DNA of 64,000 bases from Utricularia gibba (GCA_002189035.1 NEEC01000009.1:1860001-1924000), one strand, 5' to 3'; shown: positions 49,190-61,598, numbered from the stretch's first letter. The notes: generated by a model not told the origin, from the letters alone. Translations and numbers: made by a program.

Positions 49190-49196
49190 TATATAT
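49190..49196 (+). promoter_or_regulatory. TATA box of the LEA gene
   Basis: TATATAT within CTATATATGG, 94-97 bp before the ATG and about 30 bp after the ABRE. Confidence 0.55.
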
Positions 49197-49263
49197 GGCA
49201 GCCATCGTCGCTGTGCCGGATACCTTGCTATTTATTAGCTGTTGTTGAATCCTTACCTCCACC

Positions 49264-49286
49264 GGAAGAAGAAGAAGAAGAAGAAG
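49264..49286. repeat. (GAA)n microsatellite in the LEA 5' UTR
   Basis: Seven GAA-type units directly before the start codon of the LEA gene. Confidence 0.75.
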
Positions 49287-49653
49287 ATGCAGTCGGCGAA
49301 GGAAGCAGTTTCTAACATGGCCGCCTCTGCCAAGTCCGGCATGGAGAAAACTAAGGCCACCGCCGAAGAAAAGGTCACTACATTTCATCACTTGCTCTTT
49401 TTTTTGAATGCAGTATTTATATTTCTTCCGTTTTCAGGCGGAGAAGATAACGACTAGGGACCCCCTGAAGAAGGACATGGTGGAGGCGAAGAAGGAAGAG
49501 AGGATCCACGAGGCGGAGCGGGAGAAGCAGGCGGCGCATCATCACAACGCTGCTGTGAAGGAGACATCCACCACCGGGATCCACGGACATACCCATGGGA
49601 CTGGGACCACCGGCGTGGCCGGAACCGGGCACAGCACCGGCGGCACCTATTAG
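49287..49653 (+). CDS. Group-1 (LEA_1 / D-113-type) late embryogenesis abundant protein
   Basis: A hydrophilic protein of 100 residues from two exons, 49287-49373 and 49438-49653, that protects proteins and membranes during dehydration, typically in seeds. The N-terminal amphipathic helix 'MQSAKEAVSNMAASAKSGME' and 'DPLKKDMVEAKKEERIHEAE' are the LEA_1 signature. The C-terminal part is Gly/Thr/His-rich ('GIHGHTHGTGTTGVAGTGHS') and disordered. There is no hydrophobic segment and no Trp. The intron uses a GTCACT donor and TTTTCAG acceptor at the same helix position as in other LEA_1 genes I recall. Regulation by ABA is suggested by the upstream ABRE/CE3 pair. Confidence 0.92.
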
Positions 49654-50140
49654 ATGAATGTCTGTCGCCTTAGAATGTCGTTTGCGGTGTGTGGTGGGTG
49701 TATTGCGTATTTCAGTAATAACCAAGCGTGTTGTCGTTGCTGTCATCTTTCCGCCATGAAAACTCTTACCTTAATCAGATGATGCGGTTTGTTGTCCTGA
49801 TCAAGATCTTTGAGATGAGCCCAGCAAATGGGCAAGGTATCATCATCATCGATCATATCATGTGGTTTTGTCAATTTGGATCAGAAATGACAAAAGCCGG
49901 TTACAAAGGCCACGAGCATAAAGAAAAAGTGTTGTTTACTGCTACCCTCCTCACCAATCACAAGAAAAAAAGAAAGCGAGGAATCAGATGCTTCATGATT
50001 GATTCCTGTCTCCATAACCCAGATCCAAACATGGATCGCTTTCCTTTGTCCAGATGAATAGAAACAAGAAGATGGGGAAGACCCGACTCAGACTGAAACT
50101 GAAACCCAAACCGAAACTAGCACAAACACGGCCCCCTGCC
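49654..50140. other. Convergent 3' flanks of the LEA and DUF761 genes
   Basis: About 490 bp without a recognisable gene; probably the two 3' UTRs. Confidence 0.5.
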
Positions 50141-50596
50141 TCAAACACTTCTCGCCATCATCTCTCGGAACCTTCTGTTAGACTCCTGCTTCTCCAGCCG
50201 GAACTTCTCATGGCAACTCGCAATGAACAAATCGGCGAGGCGGTCGATATCGTTGCGAGCCTCGCGATCTTTGTGCTCCTCAAGCCATTCCAGGTACCCG
50301 GAGATGTCCCCGTAATCGGGCGGTGCTGTCAGGGTGGCAGAGTACGTAACGGGGACGTGGGAGGAGCACCAGTTGTAGTGCAGCCTGAAGGACCCAAAGA
50401 CAAGATCTTTGGTCTTTGTTTTCCTGAAGATGGGGAGACGGAAGTTGGCAATGAGTTTGAGGAGAAGGGGCTTCGCCCGGCGGTACATTTGGTGAGGGAA
50501 GTGGAGGTTCTGAAACAAGGATTTGGATTTCAGGGACGTGTTGCTGTTGTGGCTGTTGCCAACCCCAGACGTTTTCTGTGTCTTTCTTGGTCCCAT
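50141..50596 (-). CDS. DUF761 (cotton-fibre-type) plant protein
   Basis: An intronless gene of 151 residues beginning 'MGPRKTQKTSGVGNSHNSNT'; the open frame before this ATG has only a TTG. A basic region with 'MYRRAKPLLLKLIANFRLP' is followed by 'YGDISGYLEWLEEH' and the C-terminal DUF761 motif 'NDIDRLADLFIASCHEKFRL EKQESNRRF'. DUF761 proteins are plant-specific and of unknown molecular role; some members are stress- or fibre-expressed. No signal peptide or membrane segment is clear. Confidence 0.82.
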   Translation of the reverse strand: MGPRKTQKTSGVGNSHNSNTSLKSKSLFQNLHFPHQMYRRAKPLLLKLIANFRLPIFRKTKTKDLVFGSFRLHYNWCSSHVPVTYSATLTAPPDYGDISGYLEWLEEHKDREARNDIDRLADLFIASCHEKFRLEKQESNRRFREMMARSV

Positions 50597-51508
50597 TGGC
50601 TTCAGTGCCGAGGCATGAAATGAGGGAGAGAGTGACTGCAACTATTTATACAGACGAGAGAAGCTTTACCTTTCCCTGTTTCCTCTGTTCCTAATATTTA
50701 TCCCATGGGAACAAGATTCCACCAACTGGATCACACTGTATTATCCTCCTCACTAAATGAATGAGAACACTCCATCAGCTACCTCAATCCTGGTTGAATG
50801 CACTGCAGCATCATCCATGAAATGCATTCCAACCTTCAGATTTCACACTACAAATGTTGCTGGAGACAACAAGCCCATGAAAAAAAAAACAAAAGTGGTC
50901 GGAGTGCAACAAGAGATCAGTGTTTTGAACGAGTAAAAGCAAGAAAGGGGACAGGGGGGTACACTTTAGTTGAAGAAGATAAAAGTTGGGGTCAGTCTTC
51001 ATGGAACAAGAGAATAAGGACTCCCCCTTTTTCTTTATAATTCTCACATGTCACTTCATCATGAAATAAAGCACAATTCTCACAACACACCCTATCCATC
51101 TACCATGCTGTGCTGCTGTTACTAGCATCCAAAAGCATACCAGTACAGCGGGAGTTCAATCATCTAAATGCGAAGCAGATAAAGTGTAAGAATGTTGGGT
51201 ACCATGTGATGGTTAGAAGCATGTAGATCTCTTCACCTTCTCATACAAGATATGGCATTTGGGACAGATCAAGATTTTTTAATTCCAATACAGCATCACT
51301 CAACTCTTGTTTGGTTGAATGGTGCTGCTGTGCTCTTCCTAGATCCTGCTTTGTAATCTTTTTGTGCTATGGATTTTAGCACATGTTTCTGTATGTAGGC
51401 AAGACGAGATATATATCAACGTTTCAAAGTTGGGATTTTTTGCAGTGAATTTGATCTGCTTTCATGTTCTGGGCGCAAGCAGCGACCCCCTTAAAGTTAC
51501 TTGGAACA
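50597..51508. other. Spacer between the DUF761 and ABHD18 genes
   Basis: Promoter of the DUF761 gene (with 'actatttataca' near 50641) and 3' flank of the ABHD18-like gene. No gene recognised in about 0.9 kb. Confidence 0.45.
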
Positions 51509-53367
51509 TTAGTCAGAGCTTCCCTTCCACTCCAATCTATCCAGACCGTCGACAATGGCCCGCCGGAACTCGTTTCCGTGGAGGAGGAAGGAAGAGACAT
51601 GTCCACCGGAGACCCATCTCACTTCCGATCCAGGCCACGCCTCCTGGAGCTGCAGCACTGAGTGCTTGGGAATGTATCCATCATCCTGAAAAAAAAAAAA
51701 AAAATGCAGCTTATCATTCATACGCATCTTTCAATTCTGCATCATCCTGTAACATTCTGAGCTGCACTTACAGTCGCTGCGACAAAAATAACAGCACTGG
51801 GGTTCTTGGGGACCGGAAACCGTGTAACATCAGTTAGGGACAACACATTCCGCAAGCGCTCACGCACTTCCTCCAGAGTCAAGGCAGCTTTTTGGTTATC
51901 AGCATTGTCATCTCTGAGTGCTTCCCAGGCTGTAGCATGCTTTAGTACTCCTTCACAGAATGCCACCACGGCCGAGTGTGGCGACAGAAAAGGAAACGTA
52001 GCGACGGGTGATGGATGTAAAGATCCAACCATAGCAGCATGCACTCCACCTGGACATCAAAAGATGACTGCACTATAGTTTATGAAAGTGTCAAGTGTAA
52101 GAAGGTGCTAAAAAACAGAGCAAATACTACTAACCCATGCTTAATCCACAGACGCCTAATTTGCCAAAGCCATATTCAGAATCTAACCAGTGGAGGAGAC
52201 AACAGGTCTCGTCGATGGTGGTGCGTCCGAGTAACAGAAGGTCGCTCACACAGAGGAGCTTTGCGCCACGCTGAAGTAGAGGGCGCCTTCGTCCATAAAA
52301 AGGACTGGATTGGATGAAAAATGCAGTGGAAGATTAGATAAAATGTTTGAGCTAGACCTCTTCTGTTTTTTTAAAGGATTCAGAGAGACCTCTCCAGAAC
52401 CATGGTTGCTATGTTTTCCTTGAGCAGTGGTGCACCTAAACGCAGCCTTCGCTCAAAGGAATGATCTCCGGTTCCTGATTTTGACCACAAAGAAGATGCA
52501 TGCACAAATTTTAATATCAGATTCACCGAACTGGTGGCATGGTACACAGATGAACATGAAGAATTCAGTGACAACTCGTGGAGATCAGTGTAACAGGAGC
52601 CACATTACCCAATATCAATATACCAATATCCATCCAAACTAGTTATTCCCGTCAAGCATGAGCCTAAAATACAAACAACACTACGCTTTTCTAAGGCTTC
52701 TAACAGCTAGAAGGAGGAAAAACTACAAAGCCACGAAGCATCAAATTTGGAAAGCATGTGCAAGCTTATGAAGAAATCAGGAATACGTATAGATAAATGA
52801 ATTCTTATGTTCTAAACTGCGATTCAGAAATGAGTACTAAGGAAGTCTTCAGCGACTTCAATACAACACCGAAGTAAACAGCATACCAAATTCATTGACA
52901 ATAACAATTAATATCATTCGTGATTCTCGCCATCTGATTTGAAAAGAATAAATACGGATCTCGAAGTCATTTTATGGTGAAATCAATTTACCTGCGAGGT
53001 GAACAACACAGGCCATCTGTTGTGGGCGACGGTATTTCGGAGAAAGAAAAGCAACCCGTGCTATGTGACTCTCCGGTGGCAATGCATTCAAAATCTGCTC
53101 ATCACAAGGAGTCTTGAAGGATCCTTCTCTAAGCCAAGCAGACTTTGATTCCCATACAGTACTCCATGTTGGATGAACTGAAGTGGGAGGCCGGTATTTG
53201 CCTTCTACCCCTGGGAAAACTTGCTTTATCGTTCTCTCAAGAAGATCAAGCTTCGATCCTCCCCAACCCCTTGAAAAGAATGGAGGGCTAATCTTAGTCC
53301 TATGCAACAATGCGCTGTATACATGATCCAGCCCATTGTAGAGCATACCCATATTAACAGTCACCAT
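51509..53367 (-). CDS. ABHD18-like alpha/beta hydrolase (DUF2048-type)
   Basis: Five exons from 5' to 3', 52992-53367, 52390-52474, 52135-52304, 51772-52049 and 51509-51685, give 361 residues. The start 'MVTVNMGMLYNGLDHVYSAL' and 'PPFFSRGWGGSKLDLLERTI' fit plant members. The fold shows 'MACVVHLAGTGDHSFERRLR' (oxyanion-type loop), 'LESPFYGRRRPLLQRGAKLL', the nucleophile elbow 'GVCGLSMGGVHAAMVG', an acid region 'FVAATDDGYIPKHSV' and the His region 'VRWVSGGHVSSFL', so Ser, Asp and His are all in place. Substrate and location are unknown to me. A few codons before the ATG are open but begin with GTG. The acceptor of the last intron is preceded by about 15 T in the gene sense. Confidence 0.9.
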
Positions 53368-54086
53368 AAATTCAGAATCAAATCCAATTTTTTTTGGAAA
53401 AAAGTTAAATTTACACAAGGGAACACCAGAAAAAGTGAAGAAATCTGTTTTTTGGGTAGATCTGAAGAAACCCAGATCGAATTCTGAAGATCCCCAACTC
53501 AACGTCGTTGCGACGCCAAAACTTTTTACATTGGGAACGGAGAGTTGGTTCCCAACACACGAAATGCTATTTTCTAAACAAGAATCTAGATACCACTGAA
53601 GGGAAATGAAACAATCATTAGACACATGATTTAGGATTATAGAACACAGATTCTAGTAATCCCAACAAAGAAACTCATCCAGTTTTGCATTGACCAACAA
53701 AGATATAAGTCATATCGTATAGCAGGAAGAAAATCCAACGAATATCCCGAGAAGAAGGCCCCGAGATGCCGTGGCGCGTGTGGTGTGGAGTGGTAAAATG
53801 CAGTTACAACTAAGACCACCCTTCTTCCATTATTCTCCAAGTTTGTCAAGAACATGGTAAACGATAACCCATAGTTTTCACTTTATTACAGTGGGAACGA
53901 AGCCCGGGGCGGCTTTCAATATGTCCCCCTATCAAATCTTTGTCCAAGGTTACCATGTTAGAGGAAATAACTCCTACACGAATGGAGTTTTTATGTCTTT
54001 TTATTCAAATTATGTGGTAAACGAAATGCATTATATCCTTTGCGAATATCGGAGTTCAGAGTACATTTACTGGACAAAAAATCAGT
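53368..54086. other. Spacer between the ABHD18-like and RABA4 genes
   Basis: Leader of the ABHD18-like gene, which is in-frame open to 53625 without an ATG, followed by the 3' flank of the RABA4 gene. No other gene seen. Confidence 0.45.
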
Positions 54087-54862
54087 TCAAGAGAAACAGC
54101 ATCCACTCTTCCCCTGGCTGTCCGCTTCCTGCCCAGGAACAATGATGGCAGTGCCTTTCAAAGAAGAGGAGGATTTGACGTAGGCACAGCTCGAGCCGTC
54201 GCTTCCAGAGAGGCTCTTCTTGCTAATAATCCGATATATTTCCGTCAGCACACTCATGAACGCCGTCTCGACATTGGTCGCCTCGAGCGCCGACGTCTCC
54301 GTGAAGTAAAGATTCTCCCTTTCGGCGAACTCCTGAGCATCCTCCATGGGGACTGCACGCAGAGTCCCTAAGTCGCACTTGTTCCCGATAAGCATTATCA
54401 CGATGTTCTTGTCAGCGTGTCCCCGTAGCTCCTCCAGCCACCGCGCCATGTGATCGAACGACTGACGCTTCGACATGTCGTACACGAGCATCGCGCCGAC
54501 TGCACCCCGATAGTACGCGCTAGTCACTGCCCGGTACCTGTTGCCATGAATCAACTTTATGAGGAATCATTTCATAAATTCGAATACTCAATAAAAATGG
54601 ATGAATGGGATTGAAATCGGAGATGGCGGATTAGGAAATGAAACCTTTCTTGGCCGGCGGTGTCCCAAATCTGGGCCTTGACGGTCTTTTGATCGATGAT
54701 GAGAGTCTTGGTCTGGAACTCGACGCCAATGGTGGCTTTGGACTCCAAATTGAATTCATTCCTAGCGAATCTTGCGAGCAGCTGGGATTTCCCGACGGCG
54801 GAATCTCCGATCAACACGATCTTGAACACATAATCAATCTGCCCTCCGTATACCTTTGACAT
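54087..54862 (-). CDS. RABA4-type Rab GTPase
   Basis: Two exons, 54645-54862 and 54087-54537, give 222 residues. All G motifs are intact: P-loop '[19 protein letters not shown]', switch I 'ATIGVEF', '[11 protein letters not shown]', 'GNKCDL' and 'ETSAL'. The hypervariable tail ends in GCCFS, a dual-cysteine geranylgeranylation signal. The string '[20 protein letters not shown]' is characteristic of plant RABA4 (Rab11/25-like). These GTPases mark trans-Golgi-derived vesicles going to growing plasma membrane, as in root-hair and pollen-tube tips. Assignment to RABA4a-d is not possible by eye. Confidence 0.94.
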
Positions 54863-56372
54863 CTTCGGATCCCGATCGAATCGAATTTCTCCGAGAAATC
54901 ACCGAGTATCGCATAATGTGAACATCCTCAGGTGATCTTGACGAGGACGAGACGATGGCAATGGTTCCCAATACTGTACTTTTCGTGGATCGCGAGTCGA
55001 GGAAACCAGGAAAACGAAGTTATGAGGATCTTCTTCTTCAGATAGCATCAGGTTAGGGTTCGATTCTCGATCATGAAAATTGAGATAATGCTTCATTTGG
55101 AAGTAGTTGGCTGGAGGAGGAGCAACGGCAAGTACGGGAAAAACTGTTAACGGTTTTCAAATAGGAAATGACTAGATCACCCTCCTGAATTAGGCTAATG
55201 ACTAAATCACCCCATCGGTAACCACATTAATGAACAATCGTCTTCCGACACCAGAGCGCACGCGGGCTACCCTGCCCAAAACGTCGTCGTATACGTTACC
55301 TTTATATATATTTTTTAGTATTGCAATTTCAAAAATTTAAAACTAAAATGATACCCTAAATTCTTTAAATATCAAATTAAACAGAACACAATAAAACATT
55401 ATCCGAATAATTCCGTACAACACCTTGTAAGAATTATTACAAAAGGGTAAAAACGGGAATACCACCCAAGTGGCCCAGTTCATAATTGGGTTTAACATTC
55501 CAAACAAGCCGAGACAGCCCTTGTCGCCACGTCATCATGGCCCATTAAAAGTTTTTTTCCTTATTTTTAATAAATTGCAAATCTCAACCTTTATTTTATT
55601 ATAAACATTTGAAAAATAATTTTGAAATAACGAAACTAAGTAGATCCTCATATATCCCCATTATTACCAAACTTAAATAATTCCATTTATTATTATGATT
55701 ATTACTGTTATTATATTGTAATTATTGACAAATTAATTCACTAGTCTGTTCTGATACACACAACCATTTTTTTATTTCTATTATTAGATATAGATTTATG
55801 ATGATCTACATCCACCCCCATTAATGACAATAATGATAAAGAATCGGATTTCGGAAATTTAGTTATTTCCATATTTTTAATTAGTGATATTTTTTTATTT
55901 TAAATATATTATATATTAATATAACTTCAAAATTTATTTTTGTAATTTTTTAAGCTATTTTAAATACGATATTATTTTAATTAGTGATATAACTGACGCT
56001 TTTTATTTGGATGTTGTGGAATAATTATAGGGACCCACCAGCAAATGTCGCTGTCAACGTACCTTGTGTTTCTCATATATCGGAAAAAATGACGACTCCT
56101 TTTTTGAACTCGTCGCTGTGGAAAGAGAAGCCCCATCTTGGGGCGCGGAGCGGGAGGGATTGCGAGCCTTTAACCGCCTCTTTGAAGTCCTAGTTTTCTT
56201 CGAATGCTGCTGCAACTTTTAGTGGTGCAAATGGGGGCGATTTGAGGAGTCGGGTATGCTATTGGCGATTGCTGCCGGAATCTTGCAAGTGCTGGGTGGT
56301 ATTCTTGTGGCGGAACTCTGAGCCTGGAGATTGGGTATTGTTGGCCGGAATCGTGAAGTGGTGGCGTGGGTT
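54863..56372. other. Divergent promoter region between RABA4 and the bHLH gene
   Basis: About 1.5 kb, very AT-rich from 55300 to 56000, with no gene I can support. The last 200 bp are GC-richer and probably the leader of the bHLH gene. Confidence 0.5.
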
Positions 56373-59027
56373 ATGGAGGATCCAGTGGCTGAGGGAAGTT
56401 TGATAACTGGGGGGGTCGGGGTGAAGCTGGGGGGAATGGGGTTCGGACTAGGGCTTGATGAAATTCACGGCATAATTGCCGTTACACCAGGGACGGAGAA
56501 CACCTTGTTCACAGCGCCGCTGGAGCTTCCTCCACCGGGGGCGGTAGAGCTTCTAGTTAAAAAGGATATCACCAACGAAGCTATTCCACCACCGTTTTGC
56601 CCATCAAAAGCGTCTCTTATCGACCACGCCACCAAGTTCTCCGTATTCACGTCTACTGATGCTTCATTGGAGAGCACCACGATAATGTCTGCTCTAGGTT
56701 CCATGAAAGTCGAAATTGTGAAGCAGGAGGCATTGGATTCCAACTCCTGGCCCGAAGGTTCATCCCCTGCCGTTTCAAACCAGAGTTTGAACCCCTCCAA
56801 GCGGAAACGCCGAGAGAAACAGGTGACATTTTCAAAGGCCCTGTTATATGATGACAATCTTTGAAGAAATCAACTCTTAGGTGTTTTGTAATGAAATTGT
56901 CATTCTTCCGTGTATCTTTCCCAATTTGAATCTCTGCCTTTCAATATCGCAATTTCCATTTCTTTAAGGCGAATGAATCGAACAAAAAGGAGGGAAAACC
57001 AGGTGAGAACGAACGCAATGTGGGCAGTGGCGAGGAGCTACCGTATGTCCACGTGAGAGCTCGTCGTGGGCAAGCTACCGATAGCCATAGCTTAGCTGAA
57101 AGAGTAAGTTCTTTAACTTTAGCCCTCAGAATTAGTGGCTAATCAGACCCTTTAATCTAATCTCCTAGAGAATGAAGATTGGTAATCTGTCCAACTCTGT
57201 GCACAGGCAAGGAGAGAGAAGATCAACGCTCGGATGAAGCTATTACAGGAGCTGGTCCCAGGATGTAACAAGGTCAGCTGTCAGACGCTGTCCTTTCGGT
57301 GACTTTCATTTGTTCAGTATTTATTTTTGAGTTTGATAAATCAAAGCTTTTATTACAAAAAGTCGGTGTCTGAAATTTAGCCTCTATCTTTTATTAGTTG
57401 TGGGGAAGGGCCAAAAAAGCTGATGACTTTAGACCAAGAAAATAGGCAGGCTGTTGAGGCGTCACTCTCCCTCCTAATTCGTCACACGTAGTCGCCTTTT
57501 CCGTTTGTCTCTTTCTTGTCCTTTCTAATCTTCTCTGTTTAATGCTGTAAAAATTTGTCTTTTCTTTGATGAGTTTCACGGTTTGTTCTTTTGAACCCTC
57601 AGTAGATCCTTAAAGCGTCTAGCCTTTGTTATTAATGCTATGTTTGTTTTTTAATCACTTTTTTTTTACTGTGACCCCCGGTGGTGTACTCTTAGATGGG
57701 TATAAGACATATTATGATCCTGTGTTGTAGATTAAAACAGAGATATAGGGCATTCTACTTAATTATGGGAATTGTGGGATATGGATAACAGGGCCAAATG
57801 CACCAAGGCATTCATTCGAGTGGGAAAAAGCTTATCCTAGTTCAAAAACACCTGGTTTTTAAAAGTGGCTCCGGCTGGTTTAACCACGAGTGAAACACTA
57901 GTCGAGGGGGAAATGTGTTAGTTTTTTAGGACTGTTGATAGTTTACATTTCATTGGTTGGTTCTGTAAAAAAAGCAGACGTAAGAACTGGCTCGGAACTA
58001 ACTTCACAGATCACTCACTCTTGTATGACTCATTATAGTAATCAGTGGGCTAGTGGTCCAAATTATCTGGCCTATCCAAGAGGTTTTCCTTGTTTGATGG
58101 ATGAGTTCTCTATCTTGGAAGTAATGGAGCAATGAATGCTTGTCACGCGCTGTTGAAACAGAAGCAGAAAGATATAGAGATAACAACCCCTCCCTTTATT
58201 TCTCTTGCAGATTTCTGGTACTGCTTTGGTGTTGGATGAGATAATAAATCACGTGCAGGCATTACAACGCCAAGTCGAGGTTTGACCAGCTCATAACCTT
58301 TTTCTCTTCACCTATTGTTCTTCGTTCATGGGTTTTAATGAACCTCATATTTGTGATAATCAAGAGAAAGCACATGGGATATTGGAAATGACATGTAGAT
58401 CTCATATATATCTATTTCCATGGCTGCAGTTTTTATCCATGAGACTTGCTGCTGTTGCAGACCCAAGAACCGACTTCAACCTAGATTGCTTCCTCGCTGC
58501 CACCGAGGTTAGTGTTCAAATTCCCTACACTTGTGCCAAACTTTGATCCAGTGGGAACCGCAAGTTAGTGTAGCGTTATGGTAATGTTTAGTAGAAGTTG
58601 CAATGTTTCCCCTGAAAACGTCCTCTACTTTTTCAAAGTTGCACATCTTTACAACAAACGAAGCTATCATCACAAGCTTCGCCATGATGATTTTTCTTGT
58701 TCCAGAGCGGTACCTCGGTGGACACCAGCCATCCAGGGTTGTTTGCACCACCCATCTGGCCGGATAACCAGATGGACTTCATCAGACAACATCCGTATCA
58801 ACAGCCATCGCAGTTCAATGTACAGCATCAACCTTCCTGGGGAAGAGAAGAAGACCCTGCAGCCAGCTTCTTAGCTACAGAGGACTTCCCTCCGAGATAC
58901 TCCTCTCCCCTAAACTCCAGTAAGCCAAAACCATCGAATGCCTGTTTCTTTTGCCTTCATTACTTTGATCATGGCGGTTTACTGTGCAGCTTTTCGACAC
59001 TCGGGTCGTTTGAAAGTGGAGCTATGA
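56373..59027 (+). CDS. bHLH transcription factor of the bHLH48/bHLH60 group
   Basis: Seven exons: 56373-56822, 56969-57103, 57207-57272, 58211-58279, 58430-58507, 58706-58919 and 58990-59027, giving 349 residues. The DNA-binding region reads '[40 protein letters not shown]', continuing '[34 protein letters not shown]'. The His-Glu-Arg pattern of an E-box/G-box binder is present. It is preceded by the nuclear-type basic cluster 'KRKRREK', and the chain ends 'SGRLKVEL'. In Arabidopsis, bHLH48 and bHLH60 affect gibberellin-dependent flowering with PIF7. The open frame starts upstream at 56331, but the ATG at 56373 ('[10 protein letters not shown]') is preferred on context. Intron 3 is about 0.9 kb. 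Confidence 0.9.
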
Positions 59028-59581
59028 AAGCACAAGGAATGGGAGCAGCTGGGCTCTGTACATAAGATGATGTGGTTGAGGTTTGATTTCCACGCTCGCA
59101 CACAACCAAACAGACAAGGGATTCGCATTTGGCCTCCTCCTCTGAATGAAGATTCATGAATGCACTGCACTATATACAACTTATGTATTGGATCAACGGC
59201 ACTGTCGTCTTAGTCTCCAAGCACTACATGGGACGACGGCAATAAAGCTAATTACCTGTTCGGTTTGTTGGTTATTTAGTAAACTATTTAAAATCAATGC
59301 TAAAAATAGATCATTTAAAATTTAATTAACCCTAGAAAACCTAAATGTAATTTTTCTAGGCCCAATATGAGAAACGGGCCTGGGGGCATTCTTGGGTTTT
59401 TTGTAGGCCCAATCTTGAGTTTTCTGACGGTTTTTGTGGTGGTGAGAAATGGGGAATTTTGGGGGCGGTATGGCGGGAAAGAATGGTCGTTCGTTCTGAG
59501 AGAGATTATGTGTTGTAGCAGCAGTGCTCTGGGGAGTTATACAGCGCGAATTTTCAGTTTCTTGTCATAAGCGTGCTCGGA
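59028..59581. other. Spacer between the bHLH gene and DNAJC9
   Basis: 3' flank of the bHLH gene and the DNAJC9 promoter, with GGGCCT/GGCCCA strings at 59358-59410. No gene seen. Confidence 0.5.
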
Positions 59582-61160
59582 ATGGGGAAGCGGAAGAAGA
59601 GCGCTAGGGTTGCTGAAGAAAATTTAGACGATGAGGATGAAGAGATGAAGGAAAACCAGGATGGGAAGGGGAAGCATTCCCATTCGAGCAACGCTGACTT
59701 GTATCAGGTTTATTAGAGGGCCCTGTAGAAACTTCATTTTTCCGTTGGGTCTCAATCTGATGTAATTTAAGTGTTGTGTACTTAGGTTCTTGGGGTGGAA
59801 AGAACTGCGTCCCAGCAAGAGATAAAGAAAGCCTATCACAAATTGGCCCTGCGCCTGCATCCTGATAAAAATCCCAATGATCAGGTGAATTTTTATTTAC
59901 GCTGTCTTATCGTAAGGAATGCTTATCACGCTGCTTCGTTATTGTTGGGTTGTGTTTGCTGTCGTGCGAAGTTTCAATTTTGATGTACTGTTTCTGTAGG
60001 GGGCGAAGGAAAAATTTCAGAATCTTCAAAAGGTTATCTCAGTTCTTGGTGATGAGGAGAAGCGCGCTGTCTATGATCAAACCGGCTGTGTTGATGATGC
60101 TGTAACTCCTTTTCAAATAACTACTCTCACGTTGTCTAAGTTCCTTGCTGGTTTCTAATTCTCACACGCCCCAGTTCATAAGAGCTCATTTAAGTCTTTA
60201 TTCGGAATGATGGATAGGATCTGGTGGGTGATGCCATCCAAAATCTGCAGACGTTTTTCAGAGCATTGTATAAGCAGGTTTTTCATCTTCCACACTTGGG
60301 AGCTTTCTGGTGCACTTTGATGTTTTTTCTCTTTGGTGATCGTATCATTTATGTAACAATTGTGGTCTTCAGATCTCTGAGGCTGATATCGAGGAGTTTG
60401 AGGCAGCTTACAGAGGCTCTGATTCTGAGAAGAAAGATTTGCTTGAGCTTTACATGAAATGCAACGGAAACATGGAGAGGTATTAGCAACTATTTCATTC
60501 CCATAGATGACAAACTTCAACCGTCAATATATGTCATGTGTTCATCCTTTTTCAGGCTTTTTTGCTGCATGATTTGCTCTGATCCCATGCTGGATTCTCA
60601 CCGTTTCAAAGATATGATCGATGAGGCAATTTCTGCGGGTGAAATGTCCTTGCATTTATATCTCTTTCTCATCTCGTTCATCCAAAAGTCAGCGTGTTGT
60701 CTGAAAAACCCTTCATTCCAATGCTGTAATGGTGGAAGGATGCATTTACTTCACCCCCATGGTTGCATTGTACACAGTTGAACTTCTTATGTTGATTTTG
60801 CAGGAGAGTTGAAACAGACAAAGAGTTACATCAAATGGGCTAATAAAGTGTCCAAAACTAAGCCACCCACGAGTCCACTGAGACGGAGGAAGAAGTAAGA
60901 TCTGCCTATCCCTTCATGCATTATCATAACCAAGCAAATGAATCTGCCTTACTTCCATCCGCAGATCAAAAGGCGGCAATAGCTCTGATCTTTATGCGAT
61001 AATAGCTCAGCGGCAAACGGAGAGAAGGAGGAAGATTGATTCCATGTTCTCATCGCTAGTTCAGAAATATGGAGGTGAGGAAGCCGTTCCAGAGCCCAGT
61101 GAAGAAGAATTTGAAGCTGCTAGAAGGAAGCTCGAGAAGCGACGATCAAGGAAAAAATAA
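59582..61160 (+). CDS. DNAJC9-like J-domain protein
   Basis: Eight exons: 59582-59707, 59786-59884, 60000-60101, 60218-60277, 60373-60479, 60556-60638, 60804-60894 and 60965-61160, giving 287 residues. A charged N-terminus ('[20 protein letters not shown]') precedes the J domain '[20 protein letters not shown]' to 'YDQTG', with an intact HPD ('RLHPDKNP'). The rest fits DNAJC9: '[20 protein letters not shown]', '[17 protein letters not shown]', '[16 protein letters not shown]' and the C-terminal '[19 protein letters not shown]'. In animals DNAJC9 is an HSP70 co-chaperone that also holds histones H3-H4; a nuclear role in plants is inferred. Confidence 0.93.
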
Positions 61161-61598
61161 CAGGTTCCAGTTGAATCCTATTTACCTTTCGTTTGCCTTT
61201 CAAACCCGAGTCTTTGCGGATCCTCCTATGCCAACTCTCACAGCCAATTGTTATTCCACCATCAAACGCAACTGTGACTCGATTTCTGGCGGTGGTGCCG
61301 GAAAACCTTCCGGCCACAGAAAATCTTTCCGGCCGAGAATGACACCACCACCCACAGCTAATGAACTTACACATCTCCACTGAAAACAGTTGGAAAAAAA
61401 AAGGTAAAGAAATGTACTAGACGCTTTCCCCAAATCATCACATGGGGCTCCATGGTTGATTTGCCTTGGCGTTACTTCCAAGCCACCACGGTCGCTGCTA
61501 GCTGTCTGCGTGGGCCCCGCTGCTCCCTCTTTATATATCCCCGCTTCGTCGCTTCTCCCCACTACTAGCTCTGGTGTCTTTGTCGCAAACAACCCTCT
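61161..61598. other. Spacer upstream of the arabinogalactan peptide gene
   Basis: 3' flank of DNAJC9 and promoter of the AG-peptide gene. Open frames on both strands at 61251-61380 are low-complexity and not recognisable. Confidence 0.45.
61532..61538 (+). promoter_or_regulatory. TATA box of the arabinogalactan peptide gene
   Basis: TATATAT within CTTTATATATCCCC, about 61 bp before the ATG, implying a short leader of some 30 nt. Confidence 0.55.

Larger units (their letters stand above)
48851..49286. other. Divergent promoter region of dirigent 2 and the LEA gene
   Basis: It contains the ABRE/CE3-like module and TATA box of the LEA gene, and a (GAA)n run (49264-49286) in the LEA leader. I see no clear TATA box for dirigent 2. 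Confidence 0.5.

Noticed and set aside
50597-50641. Longer N-terminus for the DUF761 protein
   Set aside because: The upstream frame starts with TTG; the first ATG is at 50596.
53367-53625. Longer N-terminus for the ABHD18-like protein
   Set aside because: The extra codons contain no ATG, and family members begin at 'MVTVN'.
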